Below, piece by piece: positions 5,908 to 15,800 of a stretch of DNA of 64,000 nucleotides (its first letter is position 1; each line of letters begins with the position of its first letter). The stretch comes from Thermus composti. Its GTDB lineage: Bacteria; Deinococcota; Deinococci; Deinococcales; Thermaceae. The position numbers were made by a program, and so were the translations under genes. The stretch covers positions 1 to 64,000 of the forward strand of contig NZ_BMPJ01000001.1 in the NCBI RefSeq assembly GCF_014647535.1, read 5' to 3'. Under the pieces are notes generated by a model. The model ran no database searches. It was not told the DNA's origin and saw only the letters and a list, made by a program, of their open reading frames with translations.

Positions 5908-8373
5908 TTAGAACATGGGCCCGATGCGGAAGTGGAGGATGCCCGTGGGCTTCTCCGGGCTGAAGGCGTAGTCCAGGCGCAAGGAGGGGAGGAGGACGCC
6001 GAAGACGTCCAGGTCCAGCTGCAGGCCCACCCCCGCCCCCCACTTGAGCCCTCCCGTGTTGTCGGCGAGGCCCAGGTCGGTGAAGAGGATGCCGTAGAGG
6101 TTGGTCCCCCCCTGGGGGGAGAGGTTGAAGTTGTAGCGGTACTCGGCGCTTCCCGTGGCGAAGAAAAGCCCGCCGTACTTGCGGTCGTCGTAGCCCCTTA
6201 GGAGGAAGGCCTCGGCCCCGCTCCCCGAGAGGTAGAAGCGCTCGCTTGTGGGCGGGGCCCCCAAAAGGGTGCCCGTGGAGAGGCGGAGGGCCAGGGCCTG
6301 GCGCTTTTCTGCATCCAGGCCAAAGTAAGCCTTGCCCGTGGCCACCAGGGGGACATAGGCCTGCCGGCCGCCGGTGTCGGGGAAGGAGACGCCGAGGCCG
6401 GTGTTCAGGCTAAGCTCGTAGCCCTCGGTGCGGAAGCGGGGGTTGTCCACCTGGAGGTAGCCTAGGCCGGTGTCCAGGCGGAGGTTCCAGGCGGGGGTGG
6501 GGAGGAGGCTTTGGGCTAGAGAGGGGTTCTTGTACCCGGTCCCGTCGCAGTAGCGGGGGTTCGTGGTGTCGGTGATGGCGGGGTCACAAGGGGCGCCCGA
6601 ATCGTAGACCTCGAGGGCGTACCGCAACCTTTGCGCCGAAAGGCCGAAGGAGACCCGGAGGTTGGGGAGTTCCCGGGAGAAGGGCCGGGCTACGGAGAGG
6701 GTGAGGCCGGTGCGCCGCTCCGTGTACTGCCAGCCCGTGTCCGTGGTGCCGTCGTAGAGGATGTTGTTGCCCACGGGCACCGTGTAGGCGCTAAAGGAGA
6801 CCTGGGTCCGCACTTCCTTGAGGTCCCCTAGGTCCAGGTAGAGCCAGGGGATGGCGTAGCCCAGGGAGAAGGAGAGGTTGTCCCGGGCGTCGTTTTGGAT
6901 GAAGGCCAGATCGGCGCTTACCTGGTGGGCCAGGCCGAAGAGGTTGATCTCCTTGAAGCTCAGGGTTCCCGACCACCCTTCCAGGGAGCTCCAGCCGATG
7001 GCGGGTTGGAAAAGCCCGGTGCGGGCCTCCTTGAGGCTTAGGACCACGTAGACCTCGTCGGGGTTTTCCCCGGGGGCGAGGGAGACGCGGGGCGGCTCGG
7101 CGAGAAGCCCCGTGGAAAGGAGGTTGGCGATTCCCCGGCGGAGGGCCTGGACGTTGAAGAGGCTTCCCGGCTTGGGAAGCTCCCTTAGGACCACCTCCTC
7201 CTGGGTGCGGTGGGGGCCTTCCCACGCCAGGCGGTAGCCCGCCACCTTGAGCTCCACCACCTCGAGGCGGTAGACCCCGTCCTGGAAGCCGTAGCGGATA
7301 TCCGCCACCTCGTAGCCCCTTTCCTGGTAGTAGCGGGCAAGCCTTTGGGCGTCCTCCTGGGCGAGGGCGGGGGTGTAGACCTCCCCGGGCTTGAGGCGGA
7401 GGAGGGAAAGGAGCGTCTCCGTGGGGAAGGCGGTGTTCCCGGAAAGGTCCACCCGCTCAATGGTGCCCCCCTCGGGGCCGGCCTCGAGGCGGACCACCAC
7501 CCCTTCCCCTTCCGGGACCAGGGTGAAGTTGACGATGCGGGAAAGGCGCTTGGAGAGGGCCTGTATCCCCTCCAGGAGGGCGTTATAGTTCAGGTAGTCT
7601 CCAGGCTTCAAGGGGAAGTCCTCCAGGGGAAGGTCCTCCCCCTCCACCCGCACCACCTTAAGTTCCCGCACCCGCACCGTGAGGACGCCCCCTTCCAGGG
7701 CGCTCGCCTCGGGGTTAGGACCGCTAAAGCGGTAGCCCGCCTCCTCGTACCGCCGGGCGATGGCCCTCAGGGCCTCCTGGTACTTGGCGAAGTCAAAGGG
7801 GCCCTTTAGGGGCTCTAGAAGCTTGAGGAGTTCCGCCTCGGGCAGGAGGCTTGCCCCTAAAAGGCGCACCTCCTTCACCTCCGGGCTTTCCTGGACCCGG
7901 AAGGTGAGGCGCATTTGGCCTCCCACCTCCTTGGCCTCCACCTCCACCTGGGGGGCGAAGGGGAAGCCGTTTTGCCGGTAGGCCTGGGCGAGGGCCTGGG
8001 CCGCCTCCTGGGCGCGAAGGGGGTTGTAGGTGGCTTCCTTTCCGATGGCGAAGTTCTCTTCCAGGAAGCTTAGCAGGCGCTCCTCGGGGAAGGCCTTGGC
8101 CTCCACCTTGACCTCGGCGATGGGGGGGTAGGGGACGAGGACCATCTTCAGGACATCCCCTTCCAGGGAAAGCTGGACCTCTCGGAAATAGCCCGTGGCC
8201 AGGATGGCCTTGCGGGCCTCCTCCAGATCCCCCGGCTCGTCCCCCACCCCGAAGGGCAGGGCGGCCTGGGCCAGGGCTTGGAGGACGGGGTCCGCCCCTT
8301 CCACCACAATTTCCCGTAGGGGGGCTGCGAGGGCCAGAAGGGCGAAAAGGCCCAGGGCAAAGAGGCGCTTCAT
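5908..8373 (-). CDS. bamA: BamA/Omp85 outer-membrane protein assembly factor
   Basis: The 821-residue protein starts with a signal peptide (MKRLFALGLFALLALAAP), continues with about five POTRA-like repeats to roughly residue 420, and ends in a 16-stranded Omp85 barrel with C-terminal Phe (RIGPMF). It inserts beta-barrel proteins into the outer membrane; T. thermophilus Omp85 is an experimentally studied member. ATG 8373 is chosen over TTG 8391 because it gives a standard signal peptide and lies seven bases after a TAAGCT -10 box. Notable neighbours are the giant TamB-like gene 4.5 kb away and the divergent phosphorylase gene. Confidence 0.93.
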   Translation of the reverse strand: MKRLFALGLFALLALAAPLREIVVEGADPVLQALAQAALPFGVGDEPGDLEEARKAILATGYFREVQLSLEGDVLKMVLVPYPPIAEVKVEAKAFPEERLLSFLEENFAIGKEATYNPLRAQEAAQALAQAYRQNGFPFAPQVEVEAKEVGGQMRLTFRVQESPEVKEVRLLGASLLPEAELLKLLEPLKGPFDFAKYQEALRAIARRYEEAGYRFSGPNPEASALEGGVLTVRVRELKVVRVEGEDLPLEDFPLKPGDYLNYNALLEGIQALSKRLSRIVNFTLVPEGEGVVVRLEAGPEGGTIERVDLSGNTAFPTETLLSLLRLKPGEVYTPALAQEDAQRLARYYQERGYEVADIRYGFQDGVYRLEVVELKVAGYRLAWEGPHRTQEEVVLRELPKPGSLFNVQALRRGIANLLSTGLLAEPPRVSLAPGENPDEVYVVLSLKEARTGLFQPAIGWSSLEGWSGTLSFKEINLFGLAHQVSADLAFIQNDARDNLSFSLGYAIPWLYLDLGDLKEVRTQVSFSAYTVPVGNNILYDGTTDTGWQYTERRTGLTLSVARPFSRELPNLRVSFGLSAQRLRYALEVYDSGAPCDPAITDTTNPRYCDGTGYKNPSLAQSLLPTPAWNLRLDTGLGYLQVDNPRFRTEGYELSLNTGLGVSFPDTGGRQAYVPLVATGKAYFGLDAEKRQALALRLSTGTLLGAPPTSERFYLSGSGAEAFLLRGYDDRKYGGLFFATGSAEYRYNFNLSPQGGTNLYGILFTDLGLADNTGGLKWGAGVGLQLDLDVFGVLLPSLRLDYAFSPEKPTGILHFRIGPMF

Positions 8374-8380
8374 GGACGGA

Positions 8381-8386
8381 AGCTTA
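8381..8386 (-). promoter_or_regulatory. -10 box of bamA (leaderless)
   Basis: TAAGCT on the minus strand, seven bases before ATG 8373. Its spacer region overlaps the divergent phosphorylase promoter. Confidence 0.5.
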
Positions 8387-8414
8387 CCCAAAGGCCGTTA
8401 AGCCTGCGTGAGAG

Positions 8415-8420
8415 TAAAAT
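8415..8420 (+). promoter_or_regulatory. -10 box of purine nucleoside phosphorylase gene (leaderless)
   Basis: TAAAAT ends seven bases before ATG 8428 and would be covered if translation began at the upstream ATG 8419. Confidence 0.55.
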
Positions 8421-8427
8421 GCCGGGT

Positions 8428-9246
8428 ATGGAGCTCTACCACAAGATCCAGGAGGCCGTGGCCTACATCCGCTCCAAGACGGATTTCGCCCCCGAGGTGG
8501 CCGTGGTCCTGGGCTCGGGGCTTGGGCCCTTGGCCGAGGAGGTGGAGAAGGTGGCCGAGATCCCCTACGGGGAGATCCCCCACTTTCCCGTCTCCACCGC
8601 CCCGGGGCACGCCGGGAGGCTCATCCTAGGGCGCCTCGAGGGCAAGCCCGTCCTGGTCTACAAGGGTCGGGTCCACTACTACGAGGGCTACTCCGCTGAG
8701 GAGGTGGTCTTCCCCGTGCGGGTGGGGTTTTTCCTCGGGGCCAAGACCTTTATCCTCACCTCCGCCGCCGGGGGGCTTAACCCCAGGTTTCGGGCGGGGG
8801 GGATCATGCTCCACCTGGACTACATCAACTTCGCCGGGGCGAACCCCCTTCGGGGCAAAAACGACGAGCGGCTTGGCCCCCGCTTCCCCGTGATGTTTGA
8901 GGCCTACGACCCGGAACTCATAGAGCTTGCCCGCAAGGTGGCGCGCAGGCAGGACCTCCACCTCTTTGAAGGGGTCTACGCCTGGTTCATGGGGCCAAGC
9001 TTCGCAAGCCGGGCGGAGCTTAAGCTTCTGCGGGAGCTCGGGGCGGACGCCATCGGCATGTCCACGGTGCCCGAGGTGATCGCCCTCCGCCACCTGGGGG
9101 CTAGGGTCCTGGGGCTTTCCACCATCACCGACATGGCGGTGCCGGAACGGGAGCACCACGCCACGGAGGAGGAGGTCCTTAGGGTGGCGGCGGAGACCGG
9201 GCCCGTCTTCCGCCGCCTGGTGCGGGGGATTCTGGCGGCGCTTTAA
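8428..9246 (+). CDS. purine nucleoside phosphorylase, PNP/MTAP family
   Basis: The 272-residue enzyme has GSGLGPL near residue 29 (phosphate loop), TAPGHAGRL, GRVHYYEGY, SAAGGLN, and GMSTVPEV, the signature of trimeric PNP/MTA phosphorylases. It phosphorolyses purine nucleosides to base and (deoxy)ribose 1-phosphate. Two specificity positions deviate from inosine/guanosine-type PNPs: the Glu of GPSFET is Ala (GPSFAS) and the Asn of human ITNKV is Asp (ITDMA, residue 235). An Asp there favours 6-aminopurines, as in MTAP, so adenosine or methylthioadenosine is a plausible substrate. ATG 8428 is chosen because the ATG at 8419 overlaps the -10 box. The yggS ATG follows the stop directly. Confidence 0.85.
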   Translation: MELYHKIQEAVAYIRSKTDFAPEVAVVLGSGLGPLAEEVEKVAEIPYGEIPHFPVSTAPGHAGRLILGRLEGKPVLVYKGRVHYYEGYSAEEVVFPVRVGFFLGAKTFILTSAAGGLNPRFRAGGIMLHLDYINFAGANPLRGKNDERLGPRFPVMFEAYDPELIELARKVARRQDLHLFEGVYAWFMGPSFASRAELKLLRELGADAIGMSTVPEVIALRHLGARVLGLSTITDMAVPEREHHATEEEVLRVAAETGPVFRRLVRGILAAL

Positions 9247-9882
9247 ATGGGGCTTCCTGAGGTCTTGGACAAAATTGCCCAGGCTTGCCGGCGGGCGGGG
9301 CGGGACCCCAAGGAGGTGCGCCTGGTGGCGGTGACCAAGGGGCGCTCGGTGGAGGAGATCCAGGAAAAGGTCCTGGCTTACGGGGCCTTCCCCTTGGGGG
9401 AAAGCCGGGTCCAGGAGGCCTTGAAGAAGATGGACCTCCTAAAAGCCGAGTGGCACCTCATCGGCCACCTGCAGCGCAACAAGGCCAAGCACGCTCCCCG
9501 CTTCGCCCTCATCCACTCCTTAGACTCCCTGCGCCTGGCGGAGGCCCTGGAGGGGGTGGGGGAGAAGGCGGGGGTGCGGCTTCAGGTTTTGGTGGAGGTG
9601 AACCTGGGCCGGGAGCCCCAGAAGCACGGGGTCTTGGAGGAGGAGCTTCCCGAGCTCATGGCCCGCCTAAGGGAGATGCCCCACCTCGAGGTCCTGGGCC
9701 TCATGACCGTGCCCCCCATCGGCCCCGAGGGGGTGGTGCGCCCCATCTTCCGCAGGCTTTCTGAGCTCGCCGACCGCTACGGCCTTCCCGAGCGCTCCAT
9801 GGGCATGTCCGACGACTACGAGTGGGCCGTGGAGGAAGGGGCCACCTTGGTGCGCGTGGGCCGGGCCCTTTTTGTAGACTAG
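9247..9882 (+). CDS. yggS: YggS/PROSC-type pyridoxal-phosphate homeostasis protein
   Basis: The 211-residue protein has the alanine-racemase-like barrel of the YggS family: the PLP lysine in VAVTKGRS (about residue 30), HLIGHLQRNKAK, VEVNLGREPQKHG and SMGMSDDYEWAVEEG with the terminal VRVGRALF. It binds PLP and buffers the vitamin B6 pool; no enzymatic activity is established for the family. The ATG directly abuts the stop of the phosphorylase, and divIVA follows six bases later. The yggS-divIVA neighbourhood is the usual one from Gram-positive and Deinococcus-Thermus division clusters. Confidence 0.9.
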   Translation: MGLPEVLDKIAQACRRAGRDPKEVRLVAVTKGRSVEEIQEKVLAYGAFPLGESRVQEALKKMDLLKAEWHLIGHLQRNKAKHAPRFALIHSLDSLRLAEALEGVGEKAGVRLQVLVEVNLGREPQKHGVLEEELPELMARLREMPHLEVLGLMTVPPIGPEGVVRPIFRRLSELADRYGLPERSMGMSDDYEWAVEEGATLVRVGRALFVD

Positions 9883-9888
9883 GGACAC

Positions 9889-10341
9889 ATGGACCTGACG
9901 CCCTTGGACGTTCGCTACCAGGAGTTTCCCGTGGAGTTCCGGGGCTACCAGAGGCGGGCGGTGCGGGAGTACCTGGCCCGGGTGGCCGAGGTCATGGAGG
10001 GGCTTCTCCGGGAGAACGAGGCCCTAAGGCAGCGGATCCAGGCCCTGGAGGAGGAGGCGGCGCGCCTCAAGGAGACCGAGGGGGAGCTCAAGCGGGCAGT
10101 GGTGGCCGCCGAGAAGATCGCCCGGGAGCTCAAGGCCCAGGCCGAAAGGGAGGCGGAGCTCATCCGCAAGGAGGCGGAGGCCACCAAGGAGGAGATCCTT
10201 CGCCAGGCCATGGAGGAGCTTAAGCGCCTCAAGGGGGAGATGGAGCGGGCGAAGCAGGAGAAGGCCTTTTTTCTGAGCCAGGCCAAGGCCCTGGTGGAGG
10301 GGTACCTGGAGGCCCTGCGCCGTTTGGAGAAGGCTCCTTGA
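9889..10341 (+). CDS. DivIVA-domain coiled-coil protein
   Basis: The 150-residue protein starts with a DivIVA-like N-terminus (LTPLDVRYQEFPVEFRGY) and continues as a nearly unbroken coiled coil rich in Glu, Lys, Arg and Ala from about residue 35 to 140. DivIVA proteins bind curved membrane at poles and septa and recruit division or growth partners. Co-transcription with yggS fits the family. Its last 113 bases overlap the 3' end of the convergent ydcF-like gene on the other strand, which is unusually long for two real genes. Confidence 0.82.
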   Translation: MDLTPLDVRYQEFPVEFRGYQRRAVREYLARVAEVMEGLLRENEALRQRIQALEEEAARLKETEGELKRAVVAAEKIARELKAQAEREAELIRKEAEATKEEILRQAMEELKRLKGEMERAKQEKAFFLSQAKALVEGYLEALRRLEKAP

Positions 10342-10837
10342 AGGGCTTAAGCCCCAGGTAGAGCCAGAGGCGGTAGAGGGTTTCCCGCATCCAGTAGGCC
10401 AGGGAATAGTGGCCCTCCACGGGGTAGCCGTCGGCCTTCAGGCCAAGAAGCCGCGCCAGAAAGAGGGCCCGCTTCAGGTGGGGGGCGTCGGTGATGAGGA
10501 GGACCCTTCCCTTGAGGTAGGGCTTGAGGAAGAGGAGGTTCTCGTAGGTGCTTTGGCTTTGGGTCTCGCAAAGGAGGGCCTCTTCCGGTACCCCGTGGTC
10601 TCGGAGGTAGCGGCAGCCCACCTCCCCTTCGCTCCAGAGGTCCCCTTTGGCCTTCCCCCCGGCCACGGCGATCCTGGGGGCGAGGCCCTTTTGGTAAAGG
10701 GCGAGGGCCGCCTTCAGGCGGCGCTCCAGGGCGGGGGAGGGCCTTCCCCCGTACTGGGCCGCCCCTAGGACCACCAAAAAGGCGTAGTCCTGGGCCAGGG
10801 CCGGGAGAAGAAGAAAGAGGAGAAGAGCCCAGCGCAC
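10229..10837 (-). CDS. YdcF-like (DUF218) envelope protein with abnormal C-terminal tail
   Basis: The 202-residue product has a signal peptide or anchor (RWALLLFLLLPALAQ), then a DUF218/YdcF core: VVLGAAQYGGRPSPALERR, IAVAGGK, EGEVGCRYL, SQSTYENL and LITDAPHLKRA. The family is nucleotide-binding-like with a proposed role in envelope carbohydrate metabolism; function is unproven. The core ends around KPFKEPS (about 10346). The last 35 or so residues are Pro/Gly/Ser-rich and are read from the antisense of divIVA, as though an ancestral stop was lost. GTG 10837 lies six bases after a TAAAGT box. Confidence 0.75.
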   Translation of the reverse strand: MRWALLLFLLLPALAQDYAFLVVLGAAQYGGRPSPALERRLKAALALYQKGLAPRIAVAGGKAKGDLWSEGEVGCRYLRDHGVPEEALLCETQSQSTYENLLFLKPYLKGRVLLITDAPHLKRALFLARLLGLKADGYPVEGHYSLAYWMRETLYRLWLYLGLKPFKEPSPNGAGPPGTPPPGPWPGSEKRPSPASPAPSPP

Positions 10838-10843
10838 GGGGTT

Positions 10844-10849
10844 ACTTTA
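10844..10849 (-). promoter_or_regulatory. -10 box of ydcF-like gene (leaderless)
   Basis: TAAAGT on the minus strand ends six bases before GTG 10837. Confidence 0.5.
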
Positions 10850-10871
10850 CGCCTTGGCCTCGCCCTTTTGC

Positions 10872-10877
10872 TATACT
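10872..10877 (+). promoter_or_regulatory. -10 box of hflX
   Basis: TATACT ends nine bases before the TTG start at 10887. It supports that start over in-frame codons further upstream, which would lie before the transcript. Confidence 0.55.
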
Positions 10878-10886
10878 GAAGGGGCA

Positions 10887-12536
10887 TTGGAGAAGATCTA
10901 CGGGAGGACCCAAGGGCTCAAGAAGAGCGAGCTTAAAAGGCTTTCCAACCTCTACCGCAGGCGCTTGCCCCCCGAGCGAGTCCTCACCCCCGAGCTGGCC
11001 CTGGTCCTGGCGGGGCTTTCCCAGGAGGTGGGAAGGCCCATAAGCCTCCTTCTGGACCGGGAGGGCCGGGTGGTGCGGGTGGGGGTGGGGGACGCCAAGG
11101 ACCTGCCCATCCCCGAGGGGATGAGGGGGGAGTGGCGGCTTTCGGGCTACCGCCTCCTCCACACCCATCTTTCCCCCGGGGGGCTTTCCCGGCCGGACCT
11201 CTCCGTCCTCTTCCTAAACCGGCTGGATAGCCTGGCCGCCCTGGAGGTAGAAGGGGGAAGGCCCACCACCTTGCACCTGGCCTTCCTCTCCCCGCCCAAG
11301 GCCCTGGAGGAGGACTGGCGGATCCTTCCCCCAAGGCCCTACTTCCAGTACCTGGACCTGGACCTAAGGGCCGAGGTGGAGGCCTTGGAGGAGGAGCTCG
11401 CCCGCCAGGCCCGGGTGCGGGAACTCCAGGACGGGAGCGGGGAAAGGGCCATCGTGGTGGGGGTGGACACCGGGGAGGGCCCCGAGGCGGAGGCGGGCCT
11501 AAGGGAGCTCGCCGAGCTCACCCGCACCGCCGGGGGGGTGCCGGTGAAGCAGGTTCTCGTTTACCGCCCTCACCTGGACCCTCGGTACCTGGTGGGCCTC
11601 GGCAAGCTGGAGGAGCTCAAAAGCCTCGCCTACCACGAAAACGCCTCCACCCTGATCTTCGGCCTGGAGCTATCCCCCACCCAGGCCCGGGAGATAGAAA
11701 AGGCCACGGGGCTAAAGGTCCTGGACCGCACCCAGCTCATCCTGGACATCTTTGCCCTCCACGCCAAGACCCCGGAGGCCCAGGCCCAGGTGGAGCTGGC
11801 CCAGCTCAGGTACCTCCTCCCCCGCCTGGTGGGGAAGGGGAAGGAGCTTAGCCGGCTTGGGGGCGGGATCGGTACCCGGGGCCCCGGGGAGACCAAGCTG
11901 GAGGTGGACCGGCGCCGGCTCCAGGAGCGGATCGCCCACCTCACCCGCAAGCTGGAGGCCTACGCCCAGCGGCGGGAGGAGACCCGCAGGCAACGGCGCC
12001 GCCGGGGGGTGCCCCTCATCGCCGTGGTGGGCTACACCAACGCCGGCAAGACCACCCTCCTCCAGGCCCTGGCCCGGGGCGGGGAGCCGGGGGAGGACAA
12101 GCTCTTCGCCACCCTGCGCCCCCTCACCCGAAGAGGTTTTCTGCCGGGGGTGGGGGAGGTGCTCTTCACCGACACCGTGGGCTTCATCCGGCGCATGCCC
12201 GAGGAGCTCCTCACCGCCTTCCGGGCCACCCTCGAGGAGGTGCGGGAGGCGGACCTTCTGGTCCACGTCCTGGACGCTTCCGAGGAGGGGGCTTTGGAGC
12301 GCTACCGGGTGGTGGAGGCCCTTCTGGGGGAGCTCGGGGTGGAGGCCCCCAGGGTCCTGGCCCTTTCCAAGGCGGACCGGGCCGCCCCCTACGACCTCCT
12401 CTACCTGGGGGAAAGGCTTGGCGGGGTGCCCGTCTCGGCCCTCAAGAGCACGGGGCTTGCCGAGCTCAGGAAGGCCCTGGCCGAGGCCCTCCTTAAGGCG
12501 GGGGTGGAGCCCCAGGCCTGGGCTCAGTACACGTGA
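10887..12536 (+). CDS. hflX: HflX-type ribosome-associated GTPase
   Basis: The 549-residue protein has the HflX domain ([19 protein letters not shown] and the [15 protein letters not shown] glycine-rich segment) followed by a G domain: G1 [10 protein letters not shown]2 region TLRPLTR, G3 DTVGF and G4 SKAD. HflX binds the 50S subunit and splits stalled ribosomes, especially after heat stress. E. coli HflX has 426 residues; the extra 120 or so at the N-terminus form an additional domain also seen in some other lineages. The start is TTG 10887, giving [11 protein letters not shown], just downstream of a TATACT box. The 3' end overlaps acyP by 13 bases. Confidence 0.9.
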   Translation: MEKIYGRTQGLKKSELKRLSNLYRRRLPPERVLTPELALVLAGLSQEVGRPISLLLDREGRVVRVGVGDAKDLPIPEGMRGEWRLSGYRLLHTHLSPGGLSRPDLSVLFLNRLDSLAALEVEGGRPTTLHLAFLSPPKALEEDWRILPPRPYFQYLDLDLRAEVEALEEELARQARVRELQDGSGERAIVVGVDTGEGPEAEAGLRELAELTRTAGGVPVKQVLVYRPHLDPRYLVGLGKLEELKSLAYHENASTLIFGLELSPTQAREIEKATGLKVLDRTQLILDIFALHAKTPEAQAQVELAQLRYLLPRLVGKGKELSRLGGGIGTRGPGETKLEVDRRRLQERIAHLTRKLEAYAQRREETRRQRRRRGVPLIAVVGYTNAGKTTLLQALARGGEPGEDKLFATLRPLTRRGFLPGVGEVLFTDTVGFIRRMPEELLTAFRATLEEVREADLLVHVLDASEEGALERYRVVEALLGELGVEAPRVLALSKADRAAPYDLLYLGERLGGVPVSALKSTGLAELRKALAEALLKAGVEPQAWAQYT

Positions 12537-12790
12537 AACCCCTTAAGCCCCGCCTCCTCGGCCCAGTGGACCTCCACCTCCTCCACCCGGGCCAGGCGGG
12601 GGCCCTGCCTTAGGTGCTGGAGGAAGACCTCTAGGTCCTCCTTGGGGCCTTCCGCCACCACCTCCACCCGGCCGTCGGGGAGGTTTTCCGCGTAGCCGGA
12701 AAGGCCTAGCTCCAAGGCCTTCCTCTGGGCGAAGGCCCGGTAGCCCACCCCTTGCACCTTTCCCTTGACCAAGGCCAAAAGGCGCGGCAT
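12524..12790 (-). CDS. acyP: acylphosphatase
   Basis: The 88-residue protein is a complete acylphosphatase. It has the phosphate cradle GKVQGVGYR with its catalytic Arg, the catalytic Asn in [12 protein letters not shown], and the usual alpha/beta sandwich length. It hydrolyses the carboxyl-phosphate bond of acyl phosphates. The gene is alone on its strand, converges with hflX (13-base overlap) and diverges from the tamB-like gene. A TAAAAT box six bases before ATG 12790 indicates a leaderless mRNA. Confidence 0.93.
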   Translation of the reverse strand: MPRLLALVKGKVQGVGYRAFAQRKALELGLSGYAENLPDGRVEVVAEGPKEDLEVFLQHLRQGPRLARVEEVEVHWAEEAGLKGFHVY

Positions 12791-12796
12791 GAGGGC

Positions 12797-12802
12797 ATTT
12801 TA
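12797..12802 (-). promoter_or_regulatory. -10 box of acyP (leaderless)
   Basis: TAAAAT on the minus strand ends six bases before ATG 12790. Confidence 0.5.
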
Positions 12803-12837
12803 ACCCGCCTCACCCCCTCTTTTTCATCTCCCTCGCC

Positions 12838-12843
12838 TATCCT
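12838..12843 (+). promoter_or_regulatory. -10 box of the tamB-like gene (leaderless)
   Basis: TATCCT ends eight bases before ATG 12852. The in-frame TTG at 12843 overlaps this box and is rejected as start. Confidence 0.5.
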
Positions 12844-12851
12844 TGGGAAGG

Positions 12852-15800
12852 ATGCGGCGCCTCTGGCCCTTGGGGGTCTTCCTCTTCCTCCTTCTTCTCC
12901 TTTCCTGGCCACCCCTCCTTCAGGGGGTGGTGGAACGGGGCTTTGCCCTTGCGGGCTTCCAGGGGCGGGTGGGGGCGGTGCGGGGGAATCTCCTTTTCGG
13001 CCTCTCCCTGGAGGGGGTGGTCCTGAGGGGCCCGGGCCTTGCCCTTGAGGCCCAAAGGGCCGTGCTCCGCTACGATCTCCTGGGCCTTTTGCGGCGGGAG
13101 CTTCCCTTAAGCCTCCGCCTCGAGGGGGCCCGGCTGAGCCCCACCTGGGAGGCCCTCCTCCCACAAAGGCCGGGCCCCCCGCCCGCCCTAAGGTTTGTCT
13201 TCCGGAGCCTGGTCCTAAAGGACACGGAGGTGGTCCTGCCCCGGGGGAAGCGGCTTTTCCTCCCCTCCTTGCGCCTTGCGCTTCAAGGGGAAAACCCCTA
13301 CCGCTTCCTGGCCCGGCTCCCCGGGGGGAGTTTCCAGGGGGAGGCCAGGGCCCTTTCCCCAGACCTCTCCGCCTGGGAGGTGGGCTACCGGGGGGAGGTC
13401 CGGGGGCTTTCCTTCTTCTACGAGGGGCTTAAGGGGGGGAGGCTTTCGGGGACGTGGCGGGTGGGCCCCGAGGGGGTCTTCGGGGAAAACCTCGTGGAGG
13501 GGGGAGTGGTGGAGCTCGTGGGCTTCACCCTAAGGGAGGTGCGGGGGCCCATCCGCTTCCAGAAGGACCGGGTGGAGGCGGCCCTCACGGGGGTGGGCCT
13601 CGAGGGGCCCCTTTGGGCCCGGGCCGAGGTGGACCTGGGGAAGGAGCGCTACCGCTTCACCCTGGAGGGCCGCCCCAAGCTTCCCGCCCTGGCCCGCCAC
13701 TACGGGCTAAGCCTTCCCGTGGAGGGGGAGGGGCGGCTAAGCCTTAAGGGCGAGGGCTGGGACGAGGTGAAGGTCCAGGGGGCCTTCGCCGGGGAGGGAA
13801 GGCTTCTTGGGGAGCCTTTCCGCCACCGGGGGACCCTTTCCTTTGACCGGGTCTTCGGCCTCGAGGCCGAGGCCGAGGGGCGCCTTTTTGACCGCACCTA
13901 CACCCTGGCTTTGGACCTCCTGGGAGGGCGCTATGGGGTGCGCTACCGGGACTCCCGGGGAAGCGGCCTCTCGCTTGTTGGGGAAGGGGAAGCGTATAGG
14001 GGCGAGGGGCAGGCCGCCTGGCCCAAGCCCTTGGAGGGGCTTGCCAAGGTGGCCTTCTCGGGGAAGGGAAGCCGCTGGGAACTCCGGGTGGAAAGCCCTA
14101 AGGTGGCCCTTCCCCTCTTCAAGCCCTTGGACCTCTCCGGGGAGGTGCGGGGGGAAGGGAGCCGGGTCCAGGGGCGGCTTGGGCCTTTGGGGCTTTCCGG
14201 CACCTGGGAGGCCCTGGCCCTCACCCTCGCCCCCACCCCCTTGGCGGTGGGGCGCCTCGAGGGGGAGGGAAGGTGGCTTGGGGGAAGGCTTTCCGCCGAA
14301 CTCCGCTACGCCTCCCCCTACGCCGCCTTTCCCGTGAGGGTCCTCCAGGGGGAAAAGGGCTTCCGCTTCCAAAGCCCCTACGGGGAGGGGAGCTACCAGG
14401 GCGGGGTTTTGGCCTTGCGCCTAAGGGACCTTCCCATCCAGGCCCTGGACGCCCTCCGGCTTTCCGGGGAGGCCCGCTACGGGGAAGGGGGGCTTTCCGG
14501 GAGCCTCCGCCTCCTGGGCCGCTACCTGGAGGCGGAGGCCCGGCTTGAGGGCCTGGGGGCGGAGATCCGGGGGAGGCTTGCCACCCCCTTGGGGGACCTG
14601 TCCTTCGCTGGGGCCTACGATCCCTCGGGGCTTCGGCTAAGGGCCCAGGGGCTTTCCCTGGTCTACCGGGAGGGCGTAAGCCTCAAGGGGGAGGCGCGCC
14701 TTGGGGGCTTCGCCTTGAGGGCCGACCTGGCCTATGGGGAGGGCTTTTCCGGCTTCGCCGAGCTCAAGACCCCTTACGGGGTGGAGGCGAGGCTTTTAGG
14801 GGAGGGGAAGCGGCTTGGCCTCGCCCTCGAGGGGTACGTGGAAGGCGGGGGGGAGGTCTATCCGGAGCTACGCCTTTCGGGAAGGCTTCTACCCCCTTTG
14901 CCCGAGGGGCTAGCCCTTCCCCCTTTGGCCTTCACCCTGGACCGGGAGGCCTTGCGCATGGCGGGCGTGGGGGAGGTGGGCCTAGGGGGGCGGTTTCCCT
15001 TTCGGCTTTCCCTTCCCTTCCGCTACCGGGGGCTAGAGGGGCACCTCCAGGCGGAAGGGGACCTGGAGGGGGGAAGGGTGCGCCTCGCCACCCCTTACGG
15101 GGCGGTGGAGGGGAAGGGGCCTTGGCGGGCCTTGGCCTTGGAGGGGGAGGGAAGCCTGCCGGGCCTGGGGCCCTTGCGCCTTGGGGGGGCGGCGGACCTC
15201 CCGGCCCTGGCCTACCGGGGGGAGGTGGGGCTTGACCGGCTTGGCCTCACCCTGGGCGTCTTCGGGCAGGGGAAGGCCTTCCGGCTTCGGGGGGTGGGGC
15301 CTGGGCTAAGGATCTTAGGGGGCTACGGGGAGGAGCTTAGCCTCCTCCTCCAGGCGGAAGACTGGGACCTTTCCCCCTTGGGCCTCCCCTTGAAGGCCAC
15401 GGGCACCTGGGGGGATAGAGGGGGTAGGCTTCGCCTGGTGAGCCCCTACGGGGAGGCGGAGCTTAGGGGAGAGGGCCTCCTCTCGGCCCGGGTGCGCTTT
15501 TTGGGGCCCTACCTGGAGGGGGAGGGCGCCCTTTCCCCGGAGGGCTACGCCCTGGACCTGAAGGGGCGCTACCGGGCGGGCGGGGTGGAGGTCCAGGGGG
15601 AGGCGCGAGGGGAGGGTTCCTGGGAGGCCTTGGCCTTGGCGGTGAGGGGCGAGGCGCGCCTTCCCTACCTGGGGCTCCTTCCCTTCCAGGGGCGGATCTG
15701 GGGAGAAAAGGGGGTGCGCTACCGGTTGGAGGGCCCGGTGCGCCTGGAGGGGGAAGGGGCCTCCTACCGGGGAAGCTTTTCCGTGCCCGTCCAGGTCCTG

